The notes beneath the pieces are model-generated. The model saw only the letters and a list, made by a program, of their open reading frames with translations, searched no databases and had not been told where the DNA came from. Shown one piece after another: positions 1 to 6,983 of a stretch of DNA of 46,857 nt; the stretch's first letter is position 1, and the number at the start of each line of letters is the position of its first letter. Source of the stretch: Chloroflexota bacterium (GTDB lineage Bacteria > Chloroflexota > Dormibacteria > Dormibacterales > Dormibacteraceae); the NCBI GenBank assembly GCA_005880915.1, contig VBIW01000054.1:1-46857 (forward strand), read 5' to 3'. The translations under genes were made by a program, and so were the position numbers.

Positions 1-251
1 TGGGCACCGACGCAGAGCCGGTCGCTGGCCGCGTTCTTGGACATGGCGCAGGTGTTGGCGACCCAGCTACACGCGCTCTGGCCGGCAACCAGGTGGTCGC
101 CACGCGACCGAGCCCCGTCTACCACTCTGCAGAGGACGCCCTGGAGCCGGTCGATGACCGCCGACAGGCGCTTGGGATCTACGAAATCAAAGTCAGCCGA
201 GAGCTCGAAATCGCGAGCCGCAGACTCCAGTGTTTCGAGCTCGCCTGACAT
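1..251 (-). CDS. DUF222/HNH-endonuclease family protein (13E12 type), N-terminal fragment
   Basis: The first 83 codons of a leftward gene that runs off the window. The ATG is at 249-251. The readable part has an acidic helical N-terminus followed by a run with the pattern RSRGDHLVAGQSACSWVANT and then AASDRLCVG. This resembles the DUF222 region of 13E12-repeat proteins, where a tryptophan-containing helix precedes a serine/alanine-rich helix and Arg-Leu/Val. Those proteins usually end in an HNH nuclease domain, which lies outside this window, so nuclease activity is inferred from family only. A near-consensus promoter sits immediately upstream and puts the transcription start at the ATG, so the message is probably leaderless. 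It could also be a DUF222 protein without an HNH domain. Confidence 0.6.
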   Translation of the reverse strand, partial: MSGELETLESAARDFELSADFDFVDPKRLSAVIDRLQGVLCRVVDGARSRGDHLVAGQSACSWVANTCAMSKNAASDRLCVGA

Positions 252-257
252 GAGAGA

Positions 258-285
258 ATTATACCAAACATCGGTTCGACGTCAA
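258..285 (-). promoter_or_regulatory. Sigma70-type promoter of the DUF222 gene, leaderless
   Basis: On the minus strand TTGACG (280-285) is followed after 16 nt by a perfect TATAAT (258-263). Six nt then separate TATAAT from the ATG at 251. The expected transcription start is therefore at the A of the start codon, with no ribosome binding site. This is the best promoter match in the window. Confidence 0.8.
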
Positions 286-382
286 GCGAAATTAACAGGA
301 AATCCCATTCACCCAGACCGACACTGAGGCCGCCAGACCACCCCACCCCACCCGTCTTCACAGCCCGTCCAACCCCGCCCAG

Positions 383-433
383 CAATGCCACCAGGCTCAG
401 CCAATGCCACCAGGCGCACCCAATGCCACCAGG
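383..433. repeat. Three tandem 19-bp repeats in a C-rich spacer
   Basis: The 13-mer CAATGCCACCAGG occurs at 383-395, 402-414 and 421-433, an exact 19-bp period. The linker between copies 2 and 3 is GCGCAC-like. They lie between the stop of the small helical gene (451) and the DUF222 promoter. No coding function is apparent; the rest of 286-450 is C-rich with no recognisable signal. Confidence 0.8.
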
Positions 434-450
434 CGCGCACCGAGTTCTCC

Positions 451-828
451 CTACCCGGCGAGCCGCCCCTCGAGCAGATTCTTCCGCCCGATCCAGTAAT
501 CGAGCCGATGCCGGAACCTCTCGACCTGCGACGCGAGCACGGGCAGGTTCGTCTGCTCCGCCTCCCGCTGCGCCTCGCTAGGCATCTTCGTGATCGTCCC
601 CGCCAGCACATCGAGCAGCTCCGTTTCGAGCTTCACAAGGTGGCTGTAAACGGTGACCCAGCGCCGCGCCTCGTCGAGCGAGTCCGTCGCGGGATCTTCT
701 CCAGTGATGGGTCGCTCGAGATCGGCGCCTTCCCACGCCGCCCCAACAGCCTCCTCTCTCCTGGAGGCCATGCGTTCATCTTGTTCCTTACGGGATGAGA
801 AGTCACGACTTATTTCGCGCCGGTTCAT
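451..828 (-). CDS. Small helical protein of unknown function downstream of dinB
   Basis: 125 aa, ATG at 828, overlapping the end of the polymerase gene by 26 bp, so translation is probably coupled. The protein is soluble, highly charged and predicted helical. The N-terminal third is Arg/Glu-rich. The C-terminal two thirds read as two long helices: one starts with W-V-T-V-Y-x-x-L, and the other ends in R-x-R-H-R-L-D-Y-W. The same W-x3-Y-x2-L ... W pattern is present in the two proteins encoded at 8813-9747, which suggests a shared uncharacterised helical-hairpin module. I do not recognise a named family. Because it sits behind a Y-family polymerase it may be a partner of that enzyme or simply co-transcribed. 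Confidence 0.6.
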   Translation of the reverse strand: MNRREISRDFSSRKEQDERMASRREEAVGAAWEGADLERPITGEDPATDSLDEARRWVTVYSHLVKLETELLDVLAGTITKMPSEAQREAEQTNLPVLASQVERFRHRLDYWIGRKNLLEGRLAG

Positions 829-2095
829 CAGGATGCCCTGTATTACCAAACGCGATCCGGTCCCGCACCACTGGAGCGCGACCCAGGAGACGCGAGCGCT
901 GAACGGCATCCTCCCCAAAACGGTCCCGAATCCGGTCGACCGCCGCCTCCAGGCGTGCCGACCGAGGAGCCGTACCCTCACCAAACAGGTCGAGCTGCCC
1001 CGCCTCCCCGTCGACCAGCCCCGACAACCCCACCCCCAGCGTGCCAACCGTCCGCCGGGGATCGCGCGCCGCCAGCAGCTGCAGCGCCGCCTGGTAGATC
1101 TCGTCACCGGTCGCAACCGGCGCCGGCTGCTTGGCCTGTCTCGAGAAGTGGCCGTCGTCGGGCCGGTACACGATTCCGACCGAGACGACGCTGCCGCGCC
1201 TCCCCGCCGCCCGCAGCCGCCGGCCCACCATGTCCGACAGGCGCATCAGCAGCTCTTCGAGATCGGACTGCGACGCGGTCGCTCGAGCCAGCACGTGAGA
1301 GTGGCTGTAGCTCTTACGCTTCACCCCCTCAAAACCGCCCACCTCGAAGCCGCGCAGCCGCATGCTCCAACTGCGGGCCACCTCGGAGTGCATCCCCGCA
1401 AGTCGAAGCCGCGGAGGGGTCGCGCGCAGAAACTGCAGAGGCGTCAAGATGCCGCCTCGGGCAAGCCGCCTCGCGCTCGCCTCAGCGATGCCGGAGAGGT
1501 CTGTGAGCTGGAGGCGCTCGAATACCGCGAGCAGGTTCGTGTGGTCGATCCGCTGCAGACCATCTCGCTTGTCGAGGTTCGAGGCCTGCTTGGCCATCCA
1601 GATCGAGGTCGATATCCCCACCGATGCGGTGACGCATTCCCCGACCTCCTCGCGGATCGCCCTCTTGACCGCGAGAGCGACCCCCTCCGGACCCAATTTC
1701 ATGAGGTTCGGAGTGCCGGCCAGGTCCATCGACGCTTCGTCGATCGACATCCGAAGGATGTCCGGACTGTGCCGCTCGAGTATTTCCATGAGCTTGTCCG
1801 AGACCGATCGGTAACGCGGCGGGTTGGGCTCGCGGACCACGATCGTCGGGAAGATCGCCTTGGCCTCGAAGACGCGCATGCCGGTCTTGATTCCGAGGTC
1901 GCGCGCTTCGCGCGAGGACGAGACGACGGTCGCGGCGTCGGTGGCGTAGGCGGCGATCGCAAGCGGGCGGCCGCGGAGCGCCGGATCGTGCTGCTGCTCG
2001 ATCGAGGCGAAAGCGCAGTTCAGGTCGATCACGAGCGTGGCTGGGTTGGCGGTGTTGAGCCCGAGCTCAATGGCCTCAGGCGACGGTGGAATCAC
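803..2095 (-). CDS. dinB: Y-family DNA polymerase (DinB/Pol IV-like)
   Basis: Translesion DNA polymerase, 430 aa from a GTG at 2095. The palm begins with VIDLNCAFASIEQ, in which the first catalytic Asp lies at about residue 24. The second catalytic motif, SIDEASMDL, keeps the Asp-Glu pair. A helix-hairpin-helix region (DLSGIAEASARRL) and a little-finger region follow. Near the C-terminus QLDLF matches a beta-clamp binding peptide, which fits replisome access. The extra 20 or so residues before the palm are unusual; the frame stays open upstream into the PAP2 gene, but no better start was seen. The gene lies 53 bp after PAP2 and may be in one operon with the hydrolase and PAP2 genes. DinB and ImuB are related; the intact catalytic residues argue for an active polymerase rather than ImuB. 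No SOS box was recognised. Confidence 0.88.
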   Translation of the reverse strand: MIPPSPEAIELGLNTANPATLVIDLNCAFASIEQQHDPALRGRPLAIAAYATDAATVVSSSREARDLGIKTGMRVFEAKAIFPTIVVREPNPPRYRSVSDKLMEILERHSPDILRMSIDEASMDLAGTPNLMKLGPEGVALAVKRAIREEVGECVTASVGISTSIWMAKQASNLDKRDGLQRIDHTNLLAVFERLQLTDLSGIAEASARRLARGGILTPLQFLRATPPRLRLAGMHSEVARSWSMRLRGFEVGGFEGVKRKSYSHSHVLARATASQSDLEELLMRLSDMVGRRLRAAGRRGSVVSVGIVYRPDDGHFSRQAKQPAPVATGDEIYQAALQLLAARDPRRTVGTLGVGLSGLVDGEAGQLDLFGEGTAPRSARLEAAVDRIRDRFGEDAVQRSRLLGRAPVVRDRIAFGNTGHPDEPARNKS

Positions 2096-2148
2096 ATCGA
2101 GCAAATGTTCGCACGCGTCGCGGGCGCGAGCAAGGGGGGACCTGGGGC

Positions 2149-2901
2149 TCAGCGCCGCGCCGGCCGGCGGCGCCGGTGAGCTCGGCCCTGCCACCAGGGA
2201 TTCAGGCGTGGCTTGAGGACAAGGATCAGCTCGGCGGTGCCTGCAACCCAGAGGCCCGCCAGGCAGTAGGCGCCGAGCACGTCGGTCGGCCAGTGCTCGC
2301 CGAGGTACACCCGCGAAGGCCCCATCAAGAGCACCGGCAGCGCAAGCAGCACAAGCACCACATTTCGGACACATGAGCTGCTCCACACGGTCCAGACGAT
2401 CCAGAAGGTCGTCCCAAAAAGGACTGTGGCGAAGATGACGTGGCCTGAGGGGAAGCTGAAGTCCGCGAGGTGGGCGGCGAGGTGGACGAAGGTTGCGGTC
2501 GGCCGGGCGCGCTGCACGACGTCCTTAGCCACCGTTCCCAGTCCTCCGGCGAGCAGGGTGGACGCCACGACCACGACCGACTCGAGCCTCAGGCGCAGGG
2601 CAAACAGCGTGAGCGCGATGAGCACCACGCAAAGCACGTCATCGGGATGCCATCCGAGGTCGCTCGTGTGTGTCAGCACCCACCCGCCGACCGGCCACTG
2701 CACGGCCTGGATCGCGCGCGCGACAGGCGCGTCAAAGTTGACGATCACGTCCTCGCTCCGCACGAAGATCACGAGCAGGACAAACGCGAGAGTCGCGAGT
2801 GAAAGCACACTGAGGTAGACGGCCATGAACGCCCTCCCGCGGCGCTCTTGTTCCGGCAGCCCTTCCTTCTGCGCGTCGATGCTGTGGCCTACATCGGCCA
2901 T
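2149..2901 (-). CDS. PAP2-family membrane phosphatase
   Basis: 250 aa integral membrane protein, ATG at 2901 with an AGGA about 9 nt upstream. All three PAP2 phosphatase motifs are visible in order: K-D-V-V-Q-R-A-R-P, then F-P-S-G-H, then S-R-V-Y-L-G-E-H-W-P-T-D. The family hydrolyses lipid phosphates such as undecaprenyl pyrophosphate or phosphatidic acid at the membrane surface through a phospho-His intermediate. A hydrophobic segment near residues 25-47 and four or five more downstream give a six-TM layout typical of the family. It starts 10 bp after the hydrolase stop codon. The substrate cannot be told from sequence; undecaprenyl pyrophosphate recycling is one possibility. Confidence 0.9.
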   Translation of the reverse strand: MADVGHSIDAQKEGLPEQERRGRAFMAVYLSVLSLATLAFVLLVIFVRSEDVIVNFDAPVARAIQAVQWPVGGWVLTHTSDLGWHPDDVLCVVLIALTLFALRLRLESVVVVASTLLAGGLGTVAKDVVQRARPTATFVHLAAHLADFSFPSGHVIFATVLFGTTFWIVWTVWSSSCVRNVVLVLLALPVLLMGPSRVYLGEHWPTDVLGAYCLAGLWVAGTAELILVLKPRLNPWWQGRAHRRRRPARR

Positions 2902-2911
2902 CCGTGCGTTC

Positions 2912-3979
2912 CTAGACCGGCGCCGGCACCTCCACCGAGGCGAGGAACTCGAAGAACAACTTGCTCCAGCGCTGCGCCGCGTCGAACAGCGGTCCGTGGC
3001 CGGACCCCTCGAACATCTCCATCTCGACCCGCCCGCCGGCAGCTCGATACCGCGTGAGGACGCTGCGAATCTGCGTGACCATGGGCTGAGGAGGAAAGAT
3101 CTCTTCCCCCGGCCATCCGGGCACAAATCCCATCTTGCCGAGCGTCCCCATCTCCCAGGCGGAGCCGTCCGCCACGACGATGTCCGCCGTGCCATGCGTC
3201 CACAGGATCGGAGGCTTGGGATCCAGGTTGACGATCCCGGCCCAGTTGCAGTACTTGCCGGAGAGAGCATTCAGGACGCCGCGGGTCCCGGGCGCCACGC
3301 CGGGCCAGTTCGGTGAAGCAGTCGAGTCGCCCGGGTTGCCGTCGTCGCCGGTGACCGACTTCAGGACCTCTTCGACCAGCATGTCCTCGCGTTCCTTGGG
3401 TTCTCGATGTGTCCCTGCCCAGTACGAGCTGTTGATGACATTGCGTGGCGAGAACGGCGAATCCGAAGACGTGTCGTGTTCCGCGATACGCTTGATGAAC
3501 TCGGGGTTGCCTGTGCCGCCGCCCGATCCGGCGAAATCGGAAAAGCAAGGCGTGCCATCGAGCCGCATCCCGCCAAATCCGTACGGCGAGACCGGATCGA
3601 CAAGGGTGAGGGACGCGACCGGGTGCTCTTCGGCGTAGTTGGCGATCGCCGCACCGCCGGTCGACCATCCCACAAGGTGCACCGGCCGGGTGATCCCGAG
3701 CTCCTCGACCAGGGAGTAGGCATCGTCAGCCCAGTCCCGCAGCCCGCGGGTCGCGTCAATCGCCACCTGCTCGGTGTCGCCGAAGCCACGCATGTCGGGA
3801 GCGACGATTCGATAGGTCGCCGGCGCTCCTGGCATCAGGTGCTCGTAGAAGCGGCCTGTCGAGAGGTTGCCGTGGATCATGAGTACCGGGATTCCGTCGG
3901 ACGGCCCGGACTCGATGTAGCGCGTCCGCAGCCGGCCCGTCTGAATCATGTGCGAGGTAACGCCAGCAGGCAGGTCCAT
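2912..3979 (-). CDS. Alpha/beta hydrolase
   Basis: 355 aa. The ATG at 3979 was chosen because AAGGAG lies 7 nt upstream; an in-frame start 12 codons further up has no such site. The alpha/beta hydrolase fold is clear: oxyanion region VLMIHGN, nucleophile elbow H-L-V-G-W-S-T-G-G (catalytic Ser), acid in THGTADIVV, and catalytic His in G-S-G-H-G-P. A long insertion of about 110 residues between the strand after the nucleophile and the acid forms a large cap, with Gly/Asn/Pro-rich loops. The substrate is unknown; epoxide, ester or lactone hydrolysis all occur in this superfamily. It is first of three closely spaced leftward genes with PAP2 and dinB. Confidence 0.85.
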   Translation of the reverse strand: MDLPAGVTSHMIQTGRLRTRYIESGPSDGIPVLMIHGNLSTGRFYEHLMPGAPATYRIVAPDMRGFGDTEQVAIDATRGLRDWADDAYSLVEELGITRPVHLVGWSTGGAAIANYAEEHPVASLTLVDPVSPYGFGGMRLDGTPCFSDFAGSGGGTGNPEFIKRIAEHDTSSDSPFSPRNVINSSYWAGTHREPKEREDMLVEEVLKSVTGDDGNPGDSTASPNWPGVAPGTRGVLNALSGKYCNWAGIVNLDPKPPILWTHGTADIVVADGSAWEMGTLGKMGFVPGWPGEEIFPPQPMVTQIRSVLTRYRAAGGRVEMEMFEGSGHGPLFDAAQRWSKLFFEFLASVEVPAPV

Positions 3980-4045
3980 GGCAAGGCTCCTTGTCCGAGG
4001 GATTTGCGCAAACATAGCTCGCCGGGGAAACAGCCGGCGCGAGGC

Positions 4046-5197
4046 TCAGACCGCGGGCAATGTCAGGGTGAATTCGCTGCCCAAGCCGGGCTCTGAGCGT
4101 ACCGTGATCTTGCCGCCATGGCGGTTCGCGATCTCCTTGCACAGGAACAGTCCCAGGCCCGTGCCCGGGATGGTCATGTTCTCGGCTGTCGGCAGGCGGC
4201 CGAATCGCGTGAACAGGCGGGGCATGTGCTCGCGTGCGATACCCACGCCCTCATCTCGCACGCTGACGACGGCACGTGAGTCGCGCACGCAGGCGCTGCA
4301 GCGGATCTCGCCTCCGTCCGGCGAATACTTGATCGCGTTGTCGAGGAAGTTGGCCACGATCGTGGCGATCCGAGTGCGGTCCCCTCTCACCAACGGTGCA
4401 GGGTCGGCTGCGTCGAACACGACACGGTGGCCACGCGTTAGCGGCCGCAGGGTGTCGATCTGCTCCTGGACCACGAACCGCATATCGAATGTCTCTTGTG
4501 CCAGCGGGATGTCATCGTGTTCGAGGCGGGCCGTCTCGAGCATCTGCTCGATGAGGTGATCCATCTGCGCGATCTTCACCTCCAGCAGGCGTGCGACCGA
4601 AGCGAACTGCGCGGGTGGGATGGTCCCGTCGGCGAGCATCGAGTTGTAGCCGCGAATTACGGTCATGGGTCCACGCAGCTCATGCGAGGCGAGATTCAAG
4701 AACTCAGCCTTCGTCTGTTCGAGCTCCGCCATCCTGTCGGCGTGGGCGCGGAGGCGAGCCGTCTCTGCCTCCCGTTGCGCGTTGCGACCATCCTCGATTC
4801 TCTTTTGCTCAGTCAGGTCCCGGGTGACCTTGCCGAAGCCGCGGAGCCGGCCCGACTCATCACGCAGCGCGGTAATGATGACGTTGGCCCAGAAGCGAGT
4901 TCCATCTTTGCGGATGCGCCAACCCTCTTCCTCGTAGCGGCCCTCTCGTTTGGCGACCTCGAGCTCCCAGTCAGGCTTGCGGTTCCGAACTTCCGCCGGC
5001 GGATAGAAGATGGAGAAATGACGGCCGACGACCTCGGTCGCCGTGTAGCCTTTGATCCGCTGCGCGCCTTCGTTCCACGTCACGATCACGCCTGCGGGAT
5101 CGAGCATGAAGATGGCGTAGTCCACGACACCAGACACGAGCAGCGCGAACTGATCGCCGAGATCCCTCGGCTCGGCGGTATTCGACTTCCGCAGCAC
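4046..5197 (-). CDS. PAS-domain sensor histidine kinase, cytoplasmic
   Basis: 383 aa, GTG start, no membrane segment. The PAS domain covers about residues 18-130 with the typical W-N-E-G-A-Q-R-I-K-G-Y pattern and a PAC-like end (GFGKVTRDLTEQK). A coiled-coil linker runs to about 162. HisKA has the phospho-accepting His172 in A-S-H-E-L-R-G-P. HATPase_c has the N box N-F-L-D-N-A-I-K-Y-S-P, D-E-G-V-G-I and G-T-G-L-G-L, all intact. No response regulator is adjacent, so it is an orphan kinase. The PAS domain resembles those that bind flavin or small ligands, but no photoactive Cys motif was seen. It appears to have its own leaderless promoter in the 45-bp gap after the MetE-like gene. Confidence 0.92.
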   Translation of the reverse strand: MLRKSNTAEPRDLGDQFALLVSGVVDYAIFMLDPAGVIVTWNEGAQRIKGYTATEVVGRHFSIFYPPAEVRNRKPDWELEVAKREGRYEEEGWRIRKDGTRFWANVIITALRDESGRLRGFGKVTRDLTEQKRIEDGRNAQREAETARLRAHADRMAELEQTKAEFLNLASHELRGPMTVIRGYNSMLADGTIPPAQFASVARLLEVKIAQMDHLIEQMLETARLEHDDIPLAQETFDMRFVVQEQIDTLRPLTRGHRVVFDAADPAPLVRGDRTRIATIVANFLDNAIKYSPDGGEIRCSACVRDSRAVVSVRDEGVGIAREHMPRLFTRFGRLPTAENMTIPGTGLGLFLCKEIANRHGGKITVRSEPGLGSEFTLTLPAV

Positions 5198-5204
5198 CTG
5201 TTCG

Positions 5205-5234
5205 ATCTTAAAGTTTCGAGGCGCGCGTTGTCAT
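5205..5234 (-). promoter_or_regulatory. Putative leaderless promoter of the PAS kinase
   Basis: Minus strand ATGACA (5229-5234), an 18-nt spacer, then TAAGAT (5205-5210), then 7 nt to the GTG at 5197. The -10 fits TANNNT and no Shine-Dalgarno is present, as at the DUF222 gene. Confidence 0.5.
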
Positions 5235-5242
5235 CCGACGGG

Positions 5243-6328
5243 TCACCAGGTCGAGCGAGCCACCCTTGCCACGAGCTCCAGCTTCTTTCGTTCATCGTCG
5301 ACAGTGAGGCGATTGCCTTCGATCGTCGAAGCGAATCCGCACTGGGGGCTGAGAGCCAGGCGCTCGAGCGGAAGATAGCGCGACGCCTCCTCGATCCTGC
5401 GCTTGAGCTCCTCATCGGATTCAAGTGCGGGCTTCTTGCTGGTGACGAGGCCGAGCACCACCACCCGGTCATCGGGCACATGCTTCAGAGGCTCGAACCC
5501 ACCGGACCGCTCGTCGTCGTACTCCAGCAGAAAGCGGTTGAATTTCGTTCTCTCGAAGATGCGGGCGATCGGCTCGTAGTCGCCGGCCGCGTAGAACTTG
5601 CTCTGGTTGTTGCCGCGGCAGATGTGAATGCCGAACGTCACGTTGGGGTGGCCTTCGATGATCGCGTTGTCCATCTCGATGCAGGTGTCGATCAGCTTCT
5701 CGGGATCGCTGCCGCGCTTGCGGTAGCCCTCGCGCAGCTCGGGATCGAGCAGCGCCGCGTACTGGGGCGCGTCGATCTGGATGTAGGTGCAGCCCAGGCG
5801 CGCCAGCTCGTCGACCTCGCGCCTGCTCAGGTCGACGATGTCGGCCAGGTACGCGTCTCGAGTCGGGTAGGCGCCCTTCGACTTCTCGGGGTCGTAGTAC
5901 GCCGCCGCCTGCTGAGCGCTGATCATGGTGACCTTGGCTGGCACCCTTGTGCTCGCTCGCAAGTACGTGAAGTCCTCTGCGGCCATGCTGCGCAGCGGAC
6001 GCAGCTTCTCGATCACCACCGGACGCTTGAACACGAGCTCCTCACCTGTTTCGTCGCGGAACGGGATCGCCCATCCCCCGAACTTGTCGAAACCGGCCAT
6101 CGAGTCGACGAGGTGGCCGAAGAACGCGTAGCGGCGCTGCTCGCCGTCGGTGATGACGTCGATCCCGGCCGAGGTCTGGAGCTCGATCGCTTCGTCGACC
6201 GCGCGGTCTTCGATCTCTTTGAAACGCGCCGGGTCGATCTCGCCCGACTCGAGCTCCTGGCGCGCCGCGACCAGAAAGTCGGGCCGCAGCAGACTGCCCA
6301 CGACCTCCGCCCGTATGTCTCGTCCCAT
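5243..6328 (-). CDS. MetE C-terminal-domain methyltransferase (short methionine-synthase-like)
   Basis: 361 aa, ATG at 6328 with GGAGGA 7 nt upstream. It matches the C-terminal catalytic TIM barrel of cobalamin-independent methionine synthase: VVGSLLRP near the start, D-V-I-T-D-G-E-Q, and I-Q-I-D-A-P-Q-Y. The zinc ligands expected in this family are visible as His and Cys in F-G-I-H-I-C-R-G-N, Glu in F-L-L-E-Y-D, and a final Cys in L-S-P-Q-C-G-F. Full MetE is about 750 aa; the N-terminal half is absent, as in the so-called core-MetE and YxjG/YxjH proteins, which take the methyl group from other donors such as methylcobalamin proteins. Which donor is used here is unknown. It is divergent from cheB with a short gap, so the two promoters must overlap. 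Confidence 0.85.
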   Translation of the reverse strand: MGRDIRAEVVGSLLRPDFLVAARQELESGEIDPARFKEIEDRAVDEAIELQTSAGIDVITDGEQRRYAFFGHLVDSMAGFDKFGGWAIPFRDETGEELVFKRPVVIEKLRPLRSMAAEDFTYLRASTRVPAKVTMISAQQAAAYYDPEKSKGAYPTRDAYLADIVDLSRREVDELARLGCTYIQIDAPQYAALLDPELREGYRKRGSDPEKLIDTCIEMDNAIIEGHPNVTFGIHICRGNNQSKFYAAGDYEPIARIFERTKFNRFLLEYDDERSGGFEPLKHVPDDRVVVLGLVTSKKPALESDEELKRRIEEASRYLPLERLALSPQCGFASTIEGNRLTVDDERKKLELVARVARSTW

Positions 6329-6359
6329 CGCCGCGTTCCTCCCCGGCCCGATCGAGAGC

Positions 6360-6983
6360 ATGATGACAGGTAAGAAAATTGCCGGGTTCGCTAGGGGTGC
6401 CGTGAGCAGGTTCGACATCGTCGCCATCGCCGCCTCGGCCGGCGGCGTCGGCGCCCTCAGCCAGGTGATTGGCGCCCTGCCGTCCGACTTCGGGGCGATC
6501 ATCGTCATCGTCCAGCACGTCGATCCGCGCCACCGCAGCCTCATGCCTCAGGTCATCGGTCGCCAGGCGCGCCTCCCGGTGATGCATGCCCAGGACGGTA
6601 TGAGCGTGCAGCTCGACCACGTCTACCTGGCGCCACCAGACCACCACATGCTGATCAACCGCAAGGGTTTGATCACGCTGACCGACACGGAGCTGGTCAA
6701 CTTCGTCAGACCCTCGGCCGACCTGCTGTTCGAATCCGTCGCGGCGGCGTTCGGCGAGGGCGCCATCGCGGTCGTCCTGACCGGCACCGGCCGTGACGGC
6801 GCGATGGGCGTGACCGCGATCAAAGAGCGGCACGGAACGGTCGTCGTTCAAGACGAGGCGTCGTCAGATTTCTTCGGCATGCCGTCGGCTGCGATCAAAA
6901 CTGGGTCAGTCGACTTCGTGCTGCCACTCGCCGAGATCGCGCCCAAGCTCATTGCGTTGGTCGCTGGCAAGGTGCGGGATTGA
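6360..6983 (+). CDS. cheB: CheB-type protein-glutamate methylesterase, receiver-less
   Basis: About 207 aa if the ATG at 6360 is used; an in-frame GTG at 6402 with AGGGG upstream is an equally plausible start and would leave more room for divergent promoters. Only the catalytic CheB domain is present, with no receiver. The catalytic residues are visible: Ser in A-A-S-A-G-G, His in V-Q-H-V-D-P, and Asp in T-G-T-G-R-D-G-A-M-G. The family demethylates or deamidates glutamyl side chains on chemoreceptors. No chemoreceptor, CheA or CheW gene is in the window. It overlaps the downstream CheR gene by 4 bp, the usual arrangement for CheB-CheR-PAS sensory proteins, here as two separate polypeptides. 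Confidence 0.9.
   Translation: MMTGKKIAGFARGAVSRFDIVAIAASAGGVGALSQVIGALPSDFGAIIVIVQHVDPRHRSLMPQVIGRQARLPVMHAQDGMSVQLDHVYLAPPDHHMLINRKGLITLTDTELVNFVRPSADLLFESVAAAFGEGAIAVVLTGTGRDGAMGVTAIKERHGTVVVQDEASSDFFGMPSAAIKTGSVDFVLPLAEIAPKLIALVAGKVRD

Noticed and set aside
1362..1814. 150-codon plus-strand frame
   Set aside because: Opposite the catalytic core of dinB and without domain signal.
653..2179. Long open frame on the plus strand opposite dinB
   Set aside because: Arg/Pro/His-rich translation without any domain; it lies entirely antisense to the polymerase and the small helical gene. High GC creates such shadows.
4496..6373. 625-codon plus-strand frame opposite the PAS kinase and MetE-like genes
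   Set aside because: Composition is typical of antisense GC-rich shadow frames, and both genes on the other strand have clear motifs and ribosome sites.
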